A DNA stretch of 64,000 bases from Stenocarpella maydis (Eukaryota > Ascomycota > Sordariomycetes > Diaporthales > Diaporthaceae): NCBI GenBank assembly GCA_002270565.1, contig NQMI01000054.1:62001-126000 (forward strand), read 5' to 3'. The translations under genes were made by a program, and so were the position numbers. The notes beneath the pieces are model-generated. The model had not been told where the DNA came from and ran no database searches. It was given only the letters and a program-made list of their open reading frames with translations. This document shows positions 42,001-52,700 of this stretch, one piece after another. Within the stretch, counting starts at the first letter, position 1, and each line of letters starts with the position of its first letter.

Positions 42001-43653
42001 ATACCCCGGCAGGAGAAGCTGGCATATGTGGACAAGATCATCGATTTGCTGGAGCTTGCGGAGATTCAAGACGCCATCGTCAGCAGCCTCGGCGTCGAGC
42101 AGAAGAAGCGACTGACCATCGGCGTCGAGCTCGCCGCAAAGCCGCAGCTGCTCCTCTTCCTCGATGAGCCCACCTCTGGCCTCGACAGCCAGAGCGCGTG
42201 GAGTATCGTCCGCTTCCTTAAGAAGCTGTCACAGGCCGGCCAGGCGATCGTGTGCACGATTCACCAGCCGTCTTCTCAGCTTATCCAGCAGTTCGACATG
42301 ATCTTAGCTCTGAACCCGGGCGGCAACACGTTCTACTTTGGCCCAGTGGGCGAAAATGGCAGCGCAGTGATGAAGTACTTCGCAGACCGCGGCGTGCAGT
42401 GCCCGCCAAACAAGAATGTCGCCGAGTTTATCCTCGAGACGGCTGCCAAGAGACCAAAGAAGGAGGATGGCACCCGGATCGACTGGAACCAGGAATGGCG
42501 CGAGAGCCAGCAGGCCCAGGATGTGCTCTCCGAGATCAACGCCCTCAAGCTCGCCAGGAGCAAGTCAGCTGGCGCACACAAGAAGAAGGATGACGAGACC
42601 GAGTTCGCCGCGCCGGTCTGGACACAGACAAAGATGCTGACCACTCGCCTCTTCACACAGTACTGGCGAGATCCGTCGTATTTATACGGAAAGCTCTTCG
42701 TTGCCGTAATTATCGGCATCTTCAACGGTTTCACGTTCTACCAGCTGGGAAACACAGTGCAGGACATGCAGAACAGGATGTTCTCGGTCTTCCTCATCAT
42801 CACCATCCCGCCGACTATCGTGAACACGGTGGTGCCCAAGTTCTTCCAGAACATGGCCCTCTGGCAGGCCCGCGAGCACCCTTCGCGCATCTACGGCTGG
42901 CTCGCCTTCACCACCGCCCAGGTGGCCGCCGAGGTCCCCATCGCAGTAGTCTGCTCCGTCATCTACTTCCTCCTCTGGTACTTCCCCGCGGGGCTGCCGG
43001 CCGACTCGCCGACCGCCGGCTACGTCTTCCTCATGACGATGCTCTTCTGGCTCTTCATGAGCAGCTGGGGCCAGTGGATCTGCGCGTTCGCCCCGAGCTT
43101 TACCGTCATCTCCAACGTGCTCCCGTTCTTCTTCGTCATGGTCTCGCTCTTCAACGGCGTCGTGCGCCCGTACTCGATGCTCCCGGTTTTCTGGCGCTAC
43201 TGGATGTACTACGTGAACCCGTCGACATGGTGGATCGCGGGCGTGCTGGCTGCAACGCTCCACGGCACGCCGGTGGAGTGCGCACCCTCTGAGACGGCCC
43301 GCTTCAATGTCCCCGCCGGGCAGACGTGCGATTCGTATGCCGGCTCCTTTGCCAAGGCCGCGGGCGGATATCTGCTGAACCCAGAGGCTACGTCGGACTG
43401 TCAGTACTGCCCGCTGATCAGCGGTGACCAGTATCTGGCCCAGCTGAACGTGGCGCCGGGGGACAAGTGGAGGGACTTTGGCATTTTCTTGGCATTTGTC
43501 ATCAGCAACTGGGCATTAGTTTACTTTTTCATTTACACCGTGAGGATCCGAGGGTGGAGCTTTGGGTTGGTGCGTCTGTTCGGCACGCTTGGAAAGGCTG
43601 TAGACGGATTTAAAAGATTGTTCCGGCGCAAGTCAGAGGGTGAGCGGGCATAG
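39001..43653 (+). CDS. ABCG/PDR-type multidrug efflux transporter, 1550 aa
   Basis: Single intronless frame with the full (NBD-TMD)2 order of fungal pleiotropic drug resistance pumps. NBD1 has the hallmark degenerate Walker A GRPGSGCST (about residue 226, Cys for Lys), signature VSGGERKRVS (about 334) and altered Walker B WDNSTRGLD. TMD1 spans about 530-830. NBD2 has canonical Walker A GASGAGKTT (about 929), degenerate signature LGVEQKKRLTIG and Walker B LLLFLDEPTSGLD (about 1050). TMD2 fills about 1220-1520. One strong catalytic site and one degenerate site is the normal PDR condition. It resides in the plasma membrane and exports hydrophobic compounds using ATP. Length equals the family norm, so it is intact. 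Close to SNQ2/Pdr5-like and brefeldin-resistance relatives, with substrate unknown. Confidence 0.97.
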   Translation: MWGTTVDEAKLARSDSRQLNQWHNEIQTNTAGASATHNIPGDSGSSSDEALEGTWGERDVMVPDEGRAMQDFEALRRELTDLSRSRSRASQATRGTRRTASRPRPPSAVRDDLESTAGEPEKEGKEEVDFELEEFMREGHFEKRKDGKSAKKVGVVFKNLTVKGVGASATFVKTLPQAVLGTFGPDLYRLISRFIPAMRLRSGETRILINDFTGVVRDGEMMLVLGRPGSGCSTFLKAIANNRESYASVTGDVSYGGIPAWKQKKNFRGEVNYNMEDDVHFANLNVWQTFVFALYTKTKKKAREEIPIIAEALMKVFGISHTKYTRVGDEYVRGVSGGERKRVSIAETLASKSTVVCWDNSTRGLDASTALDYARSLRIMTDISNRTTLVTLYQAGEGIFELMDKVLVIDAGRCIYQGPASEARQYFTDLGFKAPERQTTADFLTAVSDPNERQFREGCEASTPKTPEELEKAFRESRFYKMVEEDIQSYEAYLKETDHTDAREFEQAVREDKSRTVTKESSYTVSFVQQVLACTKREFWLLLGDTTTLYTKLFIIISNGLIVGSLFYGQPLTTEGAFSRGGSLFFSILFLGWLQLSELMKAVSGRAVVARHKDYAFYRPSAVSVARIVADFPVVLVQVCIFTLIMYFMNGLDVVASKFWIYLLFVYTTTLCLTSLYRMFASLSPTIDDAVRFSGIALNLLIIYTGYVIPRTQLLSDYIWFGWLYWVNPIAYSFESVMANEFSGRDMVCAPNQLVPQGPGIDPAFQGCSLSGAEVNSRSVSGASYLQTTYNYTRADLWRNFGVVIAFAVLYIIITIFATEHFSFTSGGGGALVFKKTKKAKRALQKQQATETTTDAEKGPSGGPSENSRGSSSTTATEETEALGSISRSESIFTWQDVEYTVPYQGGERKLLNKVSGYAKPGLLVALVGASGAGKTTLLNTLAQRQRTGVVSGDMLVDGRPLGLEFQRGTGFCEQMDIHDGTATIREALEFSAILRQDRNIPRQEKLAYVDKIIDLLELAEIQDAIVSSLGVEQKKRLTIGVELAAKPQLLLFLDEPTSGLDSQSAWSIVRFLKKLSQAGQAIVCTIHQPSSQLIQQFDMILALNPGGNTFYFGPVGENGSAVMKYFADRGVQCPPNKNVAEFILETAAKRPKKEDGTRIDWNQEWRESQQAQDVLSEINALKLARSKSAGAHKKKDDETEFAAPVWTQTKMLTTRLFTQYWRDPSYLYGKLFVAVIIGIFNGFTFYQLGNTVQDMQNRMFSVFLIITIPPTIVNTVVPKFFQNMALWQAREHPSRIYGWLAFTTAQVAAEVPIAVVCSVIYFLLWYFPAGLPADSPTAGYVFLMTMLFWLFMSSWGQWICAFAPSFTVISNVLPFFFVMVSLFNGVVRPYSMLPVFWRYWMYYVNPSTWWIAGVLAATLHGTPVECAPSETARFNVPAGQTCDSYAGSFAKAAGGYLLNPEATSDCQYCPLISGDQYLAQLNVAPGDKWRDFGIFLAFVISNWALVYFFIYTVRIRGWSFGLVRLFGTLGKAVDGFKRLFRRKSEGERA

Positions 43654-45806
43654 AATTTTAGAGCGATAGATTAGGGTGAATGATGGGATAGAAATTCGGA
43701 GTGCGTGATAATATCAAAATAGAGCCATATTACTGATGAAGAGATTCTTTGACAACGTCTCCCAGATATTCGAGGTATAATGCAGAGTCGTTAATGGTTA
43801 TTTTAAAATCAGATAAGTCATGCTCGGCCTTCTGCTAGTTTTCAGTGGCAGTTACCCGCCGACATTGTCGAGCCCGTCGCTTTAGGACGATGACCCGTGA
43901 CAAATTGGTAGTACTATGCATTGGAGGTTTCTAATTAGCATTCTACTAGTACAATTTTCCTTTTAGGGATACGGGAGATTTGCGTCCTTCGGACGCCACA
44001 TCTCGTGGACCAAACTACCGCCAGGTCTCGGCTCATCCAATGCACAACTTAAATATTCATGACATCCTCAAAGAACCAGGGCTCAGGATCATCGGTCCCG
44101 GAAAAAAGCCCTCACATGATAGGCAGTTCAGGCTACATAGATAGTCCATAAATTACCTAGGTACTCAGAGCATGATAGAGCAAACCATCGGTTGGTCTGG
44201 AAAAGTGTTTGCAGTCCTTACAATAGTGACTGTTAGAAATCCCCGTCTACGGTTATCCCCGTCTACGGTTATCCAACGTAGTTGGGGAGACTATCAGTAA
44301 GTTGAATATGTGGAAAATCGGGGGCATAAGGTGTCATGAATTTTACCTTCATAGCCATGATGTTATACAGGACCATGTCGTGGGCGACACGTTTGTTGGC
44401 AGAAGGCTGGAGTTTCGTTGACTTGAGGGGCTCTCGTAAGCTATATAAGCCAGCAAGTTTGGATGACTCGATTGCTTTACACTCCCTCCCCATAAACCCA
44501 CTTCTCTCCTCGCCACTTAACGATTGATCCCAGAAATCTAGCTTCGGATAATGAACAGTCACTGGTTAGTGTGCGTCACGTACAATCCCACTTCAGTCAC
44601 TCCAGATTCCGTAGGGTGCAAAGGTGGAAAAACCTTCAAGCCGCGCCGCTTTAGTGGCCTGCCCTTTCCGACAACGCACGAGTTATTGGGATTGTAGTAC
44701 GAGAGTTTTACAATGAATTAATAGTAGGCTAGGCACCACTGGTGTCCTCCAAATTTATATGTATCCCCTGGCTCGGTTCCAGTTCCCAATTCTTTTCCGT
44801 GGAGCAGACCATGACACAAAGGCAATATCGACACCCGGCGGTACGAAAAGGAAAGAAAAACCAGCGCCGATAAAATAAAACTCTCTATGTGCAAGTCTTC
44901 CGAAAGATTCAGCAATCGAACCCAATAGGCGAAAAAACGAAGCCATTGCCCATTCTGAACAGACAATTTCTCAAACTCGCCTGGTTACACCATGTCATCC
45001 CAGGGCGATTGAAACTTCGAGAAGGCAAGATATTGTCCGCCCCACCCCCACTATCTCAAGGAACATTGTCCATGCGCCTCCCGTCGCGTTATCTATCGCC
45101 CGGAATCCAACGCGCCCCAGAATCTCGGCGGTGGAGGCCAGGGGAGGGGGGTTCAATGTTGACGATACCCACATACTATAAAGAGCGTATTTTACTAACG
45201 CCTCTCGAATAGGGCTCCAGCGCTAGGAGAGAATTAAATGGTTGTAAGTTGTTAACTCTTCTCACGCAATGCATAAATGAAGGGTGATTAAGCAGGTCGC
45301 AACTTGCCGTGAAACCTCTCCTGCGTTGCCCTTGAACATCATCCTACCTAGGTATGGCTTATTTCTAAACTTTTATGAAAACTAAGAATTGGATGAGGAG
45401 GGCTCTGCGAAATCTATGATGCTATCTGTCGTCAATCTGATATGTGAACAGTCACACTCACAAAGGACAATCCCCATTTATCAAGATAAACTATCGACAT
45501 GGTATTAACGCAACATCGGCCATCTACACAAGACAAGCTAGAAAGTCTGGTACACTTGCCGCTTTTGCTTTGGACAGTCATACGTCTCATCGTAATTGGG
45601 GCATGACGTGAGACATCCACGGCACCAGTACGGTAAGGGTCCACGTGTAAGCATGGATAGGTTGAACCCCTCTTTTCCAGACCTTTGCCCCCGCTTGTTG
45701 GCAAGTAAATGGCATGCGTCCTGACTGTTTTGCTCTTTGGACCTAGCCAAGAGGTATTGCGTTGCAACTCACGTCCCTTCGGTCGAACTCACGGCACAGA
45801 CCCGCC
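43654..45806. other. Intergenic, 2.1 kb without a supported gene
   Basis: I see only short overlapping frames. A tiny direct repeat (CCCGTCTACGGTTATC, twice at about 44,243-44,274) is present. The final 150 bases lead into the methyltransferase gene. Confidence 0.4.
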
Positions 45807-46680
45807 ATGGCAACTACAGAAGCTCGAGTCGGGTACAGCAAAGAGCAGCATGCCCACCAGGCGGACGGGTACGGGCAATATGTCGACATTCCTTTCTCTG
45901 TTCTCGAGCACCAGCTCCATGCCTCTGCCTTGGGCGACTGCACCGGCATCACCGTGCTTGACCTCGGAGGAGGGCAAGGCCTTCGAGCGCGCCAAGTTAT
46001 CGACCACGGGGCTGCCGCCGTTGATGTCGTGGACCGTGAGTCTTATTACCTTGGGCTCCGGCTGGGATTCGTCGTACTGACAAGTTGTGGCCCTTCCAGT
46101 ATCTTTGGAGATGATGCAAGCCGGCCAGAAGATCGAGTCGTCACTGGGCAGGGGGCCTGACGTGATACACTGGATTGAGGGCGATGCATCTAAGCCAGAA
46201 AGCCTGGCGAGCCTTCCTCTGAGGTTCAAGGAGGAAGGGTACGACATGGTGATGGCGAACTGGCTGTTCGACCACGCGGGGAGCATGGATGTGCTAGACG
46301 GCATGCTGCGCTCCGTGGTCGCGTACCTTAAGCCCGGGGGCCGTTTCGTCGGCACCCGAGTCCTCCACGGCCACACGTCCCCGGCTGCAACGACCGGCAA
46401 GTACGGCTATATCTACAAGGACTTCGAGGAGATCCCCGGGGGTATGGCCTATCGCTATACCCTGTACGTCAGCCCGCCGGTCAGCTACGACGGCGCGACC
46501 ATGGAGGTGACCTATAATCCGGCTCTGATTAGCGAGTTCCACTCCAGGTACGGGCTGGAGGACACCGAGATCGAGCCTGCTGAGAGCGCAAGCTGTATCA
46601 GGGAGGATCCGGAGTACTGGGGCTTGTTCATTGAACGCCCCAGCATGGCTGTAGTGAAAGCTAGGAAGAAGCAGGACTAG
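45807..46680 (+). CDS. SAM-dependent class I methyltransferase, 269 aa
   Basis: Exons 45807-46035 and 46100-46680 join across a 64-bp intron (donor GTGAGT, acceptor TTCCAG) in phase 1. The junction rebuilds VDVVDLSLEMMQAG, the usual acidic end of strand beta-2 and following helix. Motif I is TVLDLGGGQGLRAR (residues 49-62). YDMVMANWLFDH is the motif IV region, and LKPGGRFVGTRVL the post-motif strand. The fold is a Methyltransf_11/25-type small-molecule methyltransferase. The substrate cannot be told from sequence. It lies between an efflux pump and a DUF3500 gene in the same direction, consistent with a small-molecule pathway but not proof. Confidence 0.9.
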
Positions 46681-47425
46681 GGGCCTCATGTTGCACTGGC
46701 TTGGAGCACGGAGGCAGTTTAAAATCAATTAAGTATGTGCAGCTTACGCCCCGTGGTGTTGTGTGGACTTGGTAAAATCCCATCACTGAACCTACTTAAG
46801 TACCTAATAGGTATAGGAACTCAGGTGAAAGCATTTGGCGAGTACCCTTGACGACCCTGTCGTAGCCATTGACACAATGCCAGATATGGTTCTGCCATGT
46901 TTCCGATGCTATGATGCGCTGCGGATGACCACACTTTCTCTTCCCGATCCGCTGCCCTAACCCGACCATCTGAACACGGTCTTGGCAAATGCGGGGCTTG
47001 TCGTGGATTTTCCGATTCTGGCGCTGCACACGTGCCGTACATTCTAGCCGTCACAACACCACGTCTAGTCTCAGGTCGCTCGCTGTGTCAGATCACACCA
47101 CTGAAAATCATCTACCCTGGATGCGTTCCAGAGACCAATAGGGCACATCAGCACGGGATTGTCTGGTTACGCGTCCAAGTCGAGTCGACATATCGCACCT
47201 GGACTGCCAAGCGGTGCCAGAAGTAAGCCCCGAGGAATCGGCCCCAGTTCGGATTTGACTACGTCTCGTGGACTTCCGCCGTCACGTCGTCGTCAAGACC
47301 TTCGGCAACTCCGGTATATCTAAGCCACAAAGGAACCGGGTGCCAACAATTTGACTGTTAGAACGGAATCCCACAGATAGCCGTATTGCGGCCCGGCACC
47401 AGAGACCAGCTTAACATCAGCCACC
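46681..47425. other. Intergenic, nothing recognised
   Basis: A region between two genes in the same direction. It includes the 3' end of the methyltransferase gene and promoter of the DUF3500 gene. No repeat or frame is supported. Confidence 0.45.
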
Positions 47426-48795
47426 ATGGCTCCCCAAGCAGCACACGTCGAGCAGGGCGGCGAGTATCGCCAGTTCCTGCCTGACCTGAGTATCCCCAGG
47501 TTCACGACCATGGCAAAGCAAGATGCTCACGTATACGCCAAAGGGTTCAAAGAGGGCGGGAACCCCCCGTGGCTTCATAGCCTGTACCTGCACTGGCTCA
47601 AGTTGCTCAAAGACCCCTTCAAGGGCATCACAACTGCCGGTGTGTACCCTGCCTCATCTGCGCCACATCAACTGGCGAAATTACGAGGCATGTCATGCCT
47701 GACTTTGGATGGTTAGGAACTGTGAGGAAAGACCTATTCAAGCTCCAGGATGAAGGGGTGCCGATCGACGACATCGTCGCCGCCACCAACGCCGTCGTGG
47801 ATCTGCTGGACACAGATCAGGCAAGGCGCGTCAAGTATCATGTGGACGCACCCGAGTGGCGCACTTGGAGCAACCCTGAGTTCCTGCTCAGCGATAAGGG
47901 AGTCCGGCTGGACGAGATAAGCTCAGAGCTGCGGGACAAGATCTTGCTTGTCCTCAAGGCGACGCTATCACCTGAGGGGTATCAAAAGGCATTAGGCGCG
48001 ATGCGCGTGAACGGCTTCCTCGGTGATCTGGTCAAGTCGCCGGCTGTGATGAACGAATTCAGCTACAACTTCGTCCTGTTCGGTGAGCCATCGACCACGC
48101 GGCCCTGGGGCTACTCTTTCTACGGCCATCACCTCTGCCTCAACATCTTCTTCTACAAGACGCAGATCATCGTCTCCCCATGGTTCACGGGGGCTGAACC
48201 CAACCTCATCGACGAAGGTAAATACAGGGGAACTCGTATACTTGCCGAGGAGGAAAAGCTCGGACTACAACTCATGCAGAGCCTCCCTGCCGACAAACAG
48301 GCGAAGGCACAGACCTATAAGCTGCTGAAAGACCCCGCCATGCCCTACGGCCGATGGAACCATGACGACCAACGCCATCTCTGCGGCGCATACCGGGACA
48401 ACAGGATAGTGCCTTACGAAGGCATACTTGTGTCAGAAATGACATCTGATCAACAGGAGCTCGTGTTAGGCATCATGAACCAATACCTGCTTTATCTACC
48501 CGCCCAGGCGAGGAAGGTTCGTCTGGACAGCGTCAAGTCATGGTTCCACGAGACATACTTTAGCTGGATCGGGTCATACGGAGATACGGACCCCTTCTAC
48601 TATAGAATCCAGAGTCCTGTCATTATCGTGGAGTTCGACCACCACTCGGGCGTGTTTCTCACCAACAATGAACCAGCAAAGTTCCATATCCACACAATAT
48701 TGAGAACACCAAATGCTGGCGACTACGGCATGGCTCTGAGGCCTTTGATTCCTAGCAACGACGAACCTTTTTGTTGGGACGGCGTGAGGGATTGA
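47426..48795 (+). CDS. DUF3500 family protein, 441 aa
   Basis: Exons 47426-47643 and 47688-48795 join across a short 44-bp intron (donor GTACCC, acceptor ACGAG) in phase 2; splice choice is a little uncertain because three overlapping GT donors occur. The protein follows DUF3500 throughout: DPFKGITT near residue 63, WRTWSNPEFLL, YNFVLFGEPSTTRPWGYSF, YGHHLCLNIFF, TGAEPNLIDEG, LDSVKSWFHETYFSWIG, YYRIQSPVIIVEFDHHSGVF and a terminal NEPAKFHIHTILRTPNAGDYG. Conserved His in GHHL, FDHH and FHIHT could bind metal. DUF3500 proteins have no assigned reaction. No signal peptide is present, so it is probably cytosolic. Confidence 0.85.
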
Positions 48796-49651
48796 GAGAT
48801 GAGCCTTAAAATCTCAAATGCACCTGGCCTCTAATGAGAAGCATCTAGCATTCACCTAATCCCCGGCTTAAACAAAGACCCTGAATACGAATGGCGTGCT
48901 CAAGTTGATCTGCGATACTTCGCGATTCAGTAAACATTGAACGCTGAAGCGGCGTAATTCATCTTTCTGTGGTTTTCCTGTACTCTCCTAACTTATCAAA
49001 TCCGCCTGTGCGTGGCAGTAGTTTTCTTCTGAATTGTCGTAATTTCACCGATCCTTCTTGTAAACTCGGACTTGAGTAAGTACCCTAGGGTACTCACACT
49101 TGAGGAATTTGGGCCAAACCCCAATTAGCTCAAGGACAAAAAAGTGCCACGAAGAGACTTTATGCAGACAGCTGTTCTCTGGAACTCTATCGTATGTCAT
49201 GATGAAAGTGGCTGTAGAAAGTGGCTGTAGAAATACGGTCGGCAACTCAAAACTCTATCACCCCCTGCCGGTGCAGGATAGCAACAGAGCACAAGCTGCT
49301 CTCAGCTGACGGCCTGTCTTTCAATGATGGTTCAAACAATCTTGAGCAAAGAATATTTACCCGCTGACAAAGTACAAAGCCCGAGGTAAATGACTAAGCG
49401 CTCGGCAAAGGCGGAGTCCGCAGCCAAGTATACTACCCTGGAATATGTCTTTGTCGTCAAAGTGACTCTTTTTCTGGTAGCATTTCCTAGAATCCTTAGG
49501 CTAACCGCCGATACAATGGAATGCTTCCTCGTGTTCTTCGAGGGAGTAGAGTGAGTACAAAGGTCCCGGTCGGAGGACAATGTTATTGCCATGGTTAATC
49601 AATAAATCAATGGGCATTAGCGTCTACCCTAAGCCGCGTGCGGAGCGTAAG
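48796..49651. other. Intergenic, nothing recognised
   Basis: No supported gene. A short duplicated GAAAGTGGCTGTA lies at about 49,204 and 49,217. Confidence 0.4.
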
Positions 49652-49660
49652 TATATATAT
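49652..49660 (+). promoter_or_regulatory. TATA-like element of the SNF2-like gene
   Basis: TATATATAT lies about 125 bases before the ATG at 49,783, in otherwise mixed sequence. Confidence 0.45.
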
Positions 49661-49782
49661 CCAATTGTCTCATCGGAAACTAACTAGGACTACAAATCGC
49701 ATCACCCACAAGTTCAAAGGTAAAGCCCATTACATCTATAGCCACAAGTGTACTGTAGAACCATCTGGGATTCCAACCAAGT

Positions 49783-52700
49783 ATGAGTGCTAACCGAGAC
49801 GCAGGGTCGAGGGGCCGGTACCCCTTTCCTGACATTTTCGGTGTGCGAAGAACCACCAGAAGAATGGCTGCTTCGTTCAACCCCACGGTTCTCCACCCAC
49901 AGCTAACCGGAATTACATCTAGTACACTGCCATCTAGTGATCAAGTCGATCACGTCGAGGACGATGAGGCGCCAACCCTCCTCACTCAGATCGCGTCTGT
50001 GCGCCCAAGCCCACTTGCAGACTTGCATTCTTTGCTTCCGGTCTCGCACGTTTTCAATGACGAGGCAGGATTTACAACACTGTGCAATGACCTCCTCGTC
50101 CTGAACGAGCAGGAGCACCGCGACCCGGGCAAGCGCTCCATCAACATCCCCGGCACAAAGGTCATGGTCTCCCCTTTTCAGTTCTATCATGCCTTTCATC
50201 TCCTGTCACAGCGTGGCCGAGATCTCCACGGCGGAATCCTAGCCGACGAGCCGGGGACGGGAAAAACACACATATTCTTCGCTGCATGCCTCATACGTGC
50301 CCTCGCCTTTGAGTCGGCGAGACAGGTGAGGCTCCACTGGAGTGGCAAGGGTAAGAAGAAACTTGGCAGACACGCAGAGCAGCACCTCCCAGAGGGAGCT
50401 AACGGAAGAAGTTGTCCCAGCCAGAAACAGGGCCAGATCGTATGTTACTGTGTCCCGAGCTCACTGACAAGAACCATTTGCGACTACACGCCTGGTGGTG
50501 TCAGCGCGATGTACTGCTCCAACGAGACTTGGCCAGACATCTTAAAATTGGTTCAGAGTGCTGCGCTGAATCCGTCAATGTACCAGCTGAGCCTGGTTCA
50601 CAACAACGCACCCGCGCGTTTCACGCATCCTCTAAACCCCCTGGTCAAGAAACTGTCCAGTGGAGTCCAGCCCGATCTCAGAGACTTGTCTCCAGCCTCG
50701 CATATCTTCATCACCACTGTAAGTTCCCCCAGGCTCTGGAACGTCTTTTCGGAAGCCTCACTCAAGGCTGGTCTTATCATAGTCGACGAAGCTCACCAAG
50801 TCCTTCGCACGCGGGACTCGCTCATGTTCCGGATGGCCTCGGAGTTCTCAGGGAACGGGGCGGATGTATGGTTCGTCACGGCCACGCCGTTCAACGGCTG
50901 CACGCTTGCGGACTGGGTCCCGCCAATGAAGCTCATTGCGCCAGGCCGAGCAGATGCTATGCGGGGGCTGGTGGCCGAACTGGACCACGCAAAATCTTCA
51001 GGTGATGCTGTCGATGCGCTACTTTTTCAGGGCCTCTTCAGGCGTGTCTTTGACGAGAAACTTGTTCTTAGGCATTTCGGAACCTCAACCTTCTTCGGGA
51101 AGGCGATTTCAGACGTCCAGAGCATCCAACCTCGGGTCATCTCCAGAGACACACCACGGCAGCATAGGATCGCCGTCCAAGAGCTTGCGAACCAGATCTC
51201 CTTCAGGGACCCACGGCTGCAGGATCCCGGAAATCGTGGCTTGCTCTATCTTGCTTCTCTTTTTCCAGCAGCCGCGCAGTTGATCTTGGACGACCCGATC
51301 ACGCTCGAACTGGCAGCAATCCGTGATCTCGTCAGGCAGGTCAAGAACAGGCTGCGCATTGAAGAGTCCGAACCGCTCAGGCGTCTTGCTGACCAGATCG
51401 TCCGAGACAGCCCGAAGCTGGACTATATCCTTGAGGAGCTGAACCGGATGGATCTAGACAAGAGTGAGCGTGACCGGGTTGAGGCTCGAGGCTCGTCCAA
51501 GCTTGCTGCCGGCGAGGACCTGCAGATGAAGAAGATGGTAATCATTACTCCCACCGTCGTGAGTGCGGTATTTCTTTACCTCGCGTTGATCCGCCATCGA
51601 AAGGACGTTGTATTGATCCACAGCTGGATCTCGAGTCAAGAGAAGGAGCAGGTCGTCAACAACTTCAGGAGCCTCAGCGCAGCCAAACTTGTGAAGCACA
51701 ACCGTATCTTGATTGCTCCGATGGCGGCGGCCGGCACTGGAGTGAACCTCCAGGCTGCTTCGTACCAGATCTTGACCTCTCCACTTCCGGACAGAGCAAG
51801 CCAGCTGCAGGCCTTCGCACGTACGAATCGCTCAGGCCAACGGCTTCGCCCCCTCCACCATAAAATTCTCGTCCTCGAGGACTCGCCTGTCGATAGGCTT
51901 GCGCTTGCGTCCCAGGCTAATCTGGAGATCGAGAGTGACCCTTTCAACATCTATGAACGGCTTCGAATAACCGGGCACTCTCCGCCATCAAGCCAGTCTT
52001 CCACTCTAGGCGTTGATGAAGCTGTACTCTTCCAAAATGCAATGTCGTTCCCTCTGGGATCACCTGCTGCCCGTGATCATCAGCAGCGAGATCAAGATTC
52101 TGAGTCATCCACCGTGGATGTGAATGAAGCTTTGCTTCTTCAGACAGCTTTAACCTTCTCCCCCGGAGAAACAACCGGTAATGAAGATCGAGACAGTGTA
52201 AGTAGAGGAGGGCACTCCCAGTCAGAAACGTACAGCCTCTTCAGGAACTCGTCAGAAGACACCATCACTGGCCCAAAGGACAATTGGGGCGGATCATTCC
52301 CCATCAGGCCGCCAGAGTGGACAGCTGAGCCTCTCCGGGGTGTGCAGCAGAGGAGCACCTCCTCAGGCAACCACTGGAATCTCACCTACACTCCTGCGCC
52401 ACTGCACCCGCTCTGGTCTGGTGCCAAAGATGTAGGCCCGCGACCATCCCCCCCTCTTCCCGCTGATGATCAGAGAGACGCCCAAATCAGTGCGTCCAGG
52501 CACGAGGTGTGCTCTCTCCAGCTTCCTGTGATCGCGTCACCCCCCGCGCGGATCGAAGCAGGGCCGACTTTGGCCTTGCTACAAAGAGACGGGATTGGTC
52601 TGATACCCGCATCGCGCTACAGGGTCGAGGTTGACGCGAGCAACTTTGAGATCCGGGCCACCGACTCGCCATCGTTCTCCTCGCAGACGGGCCTCAATCG

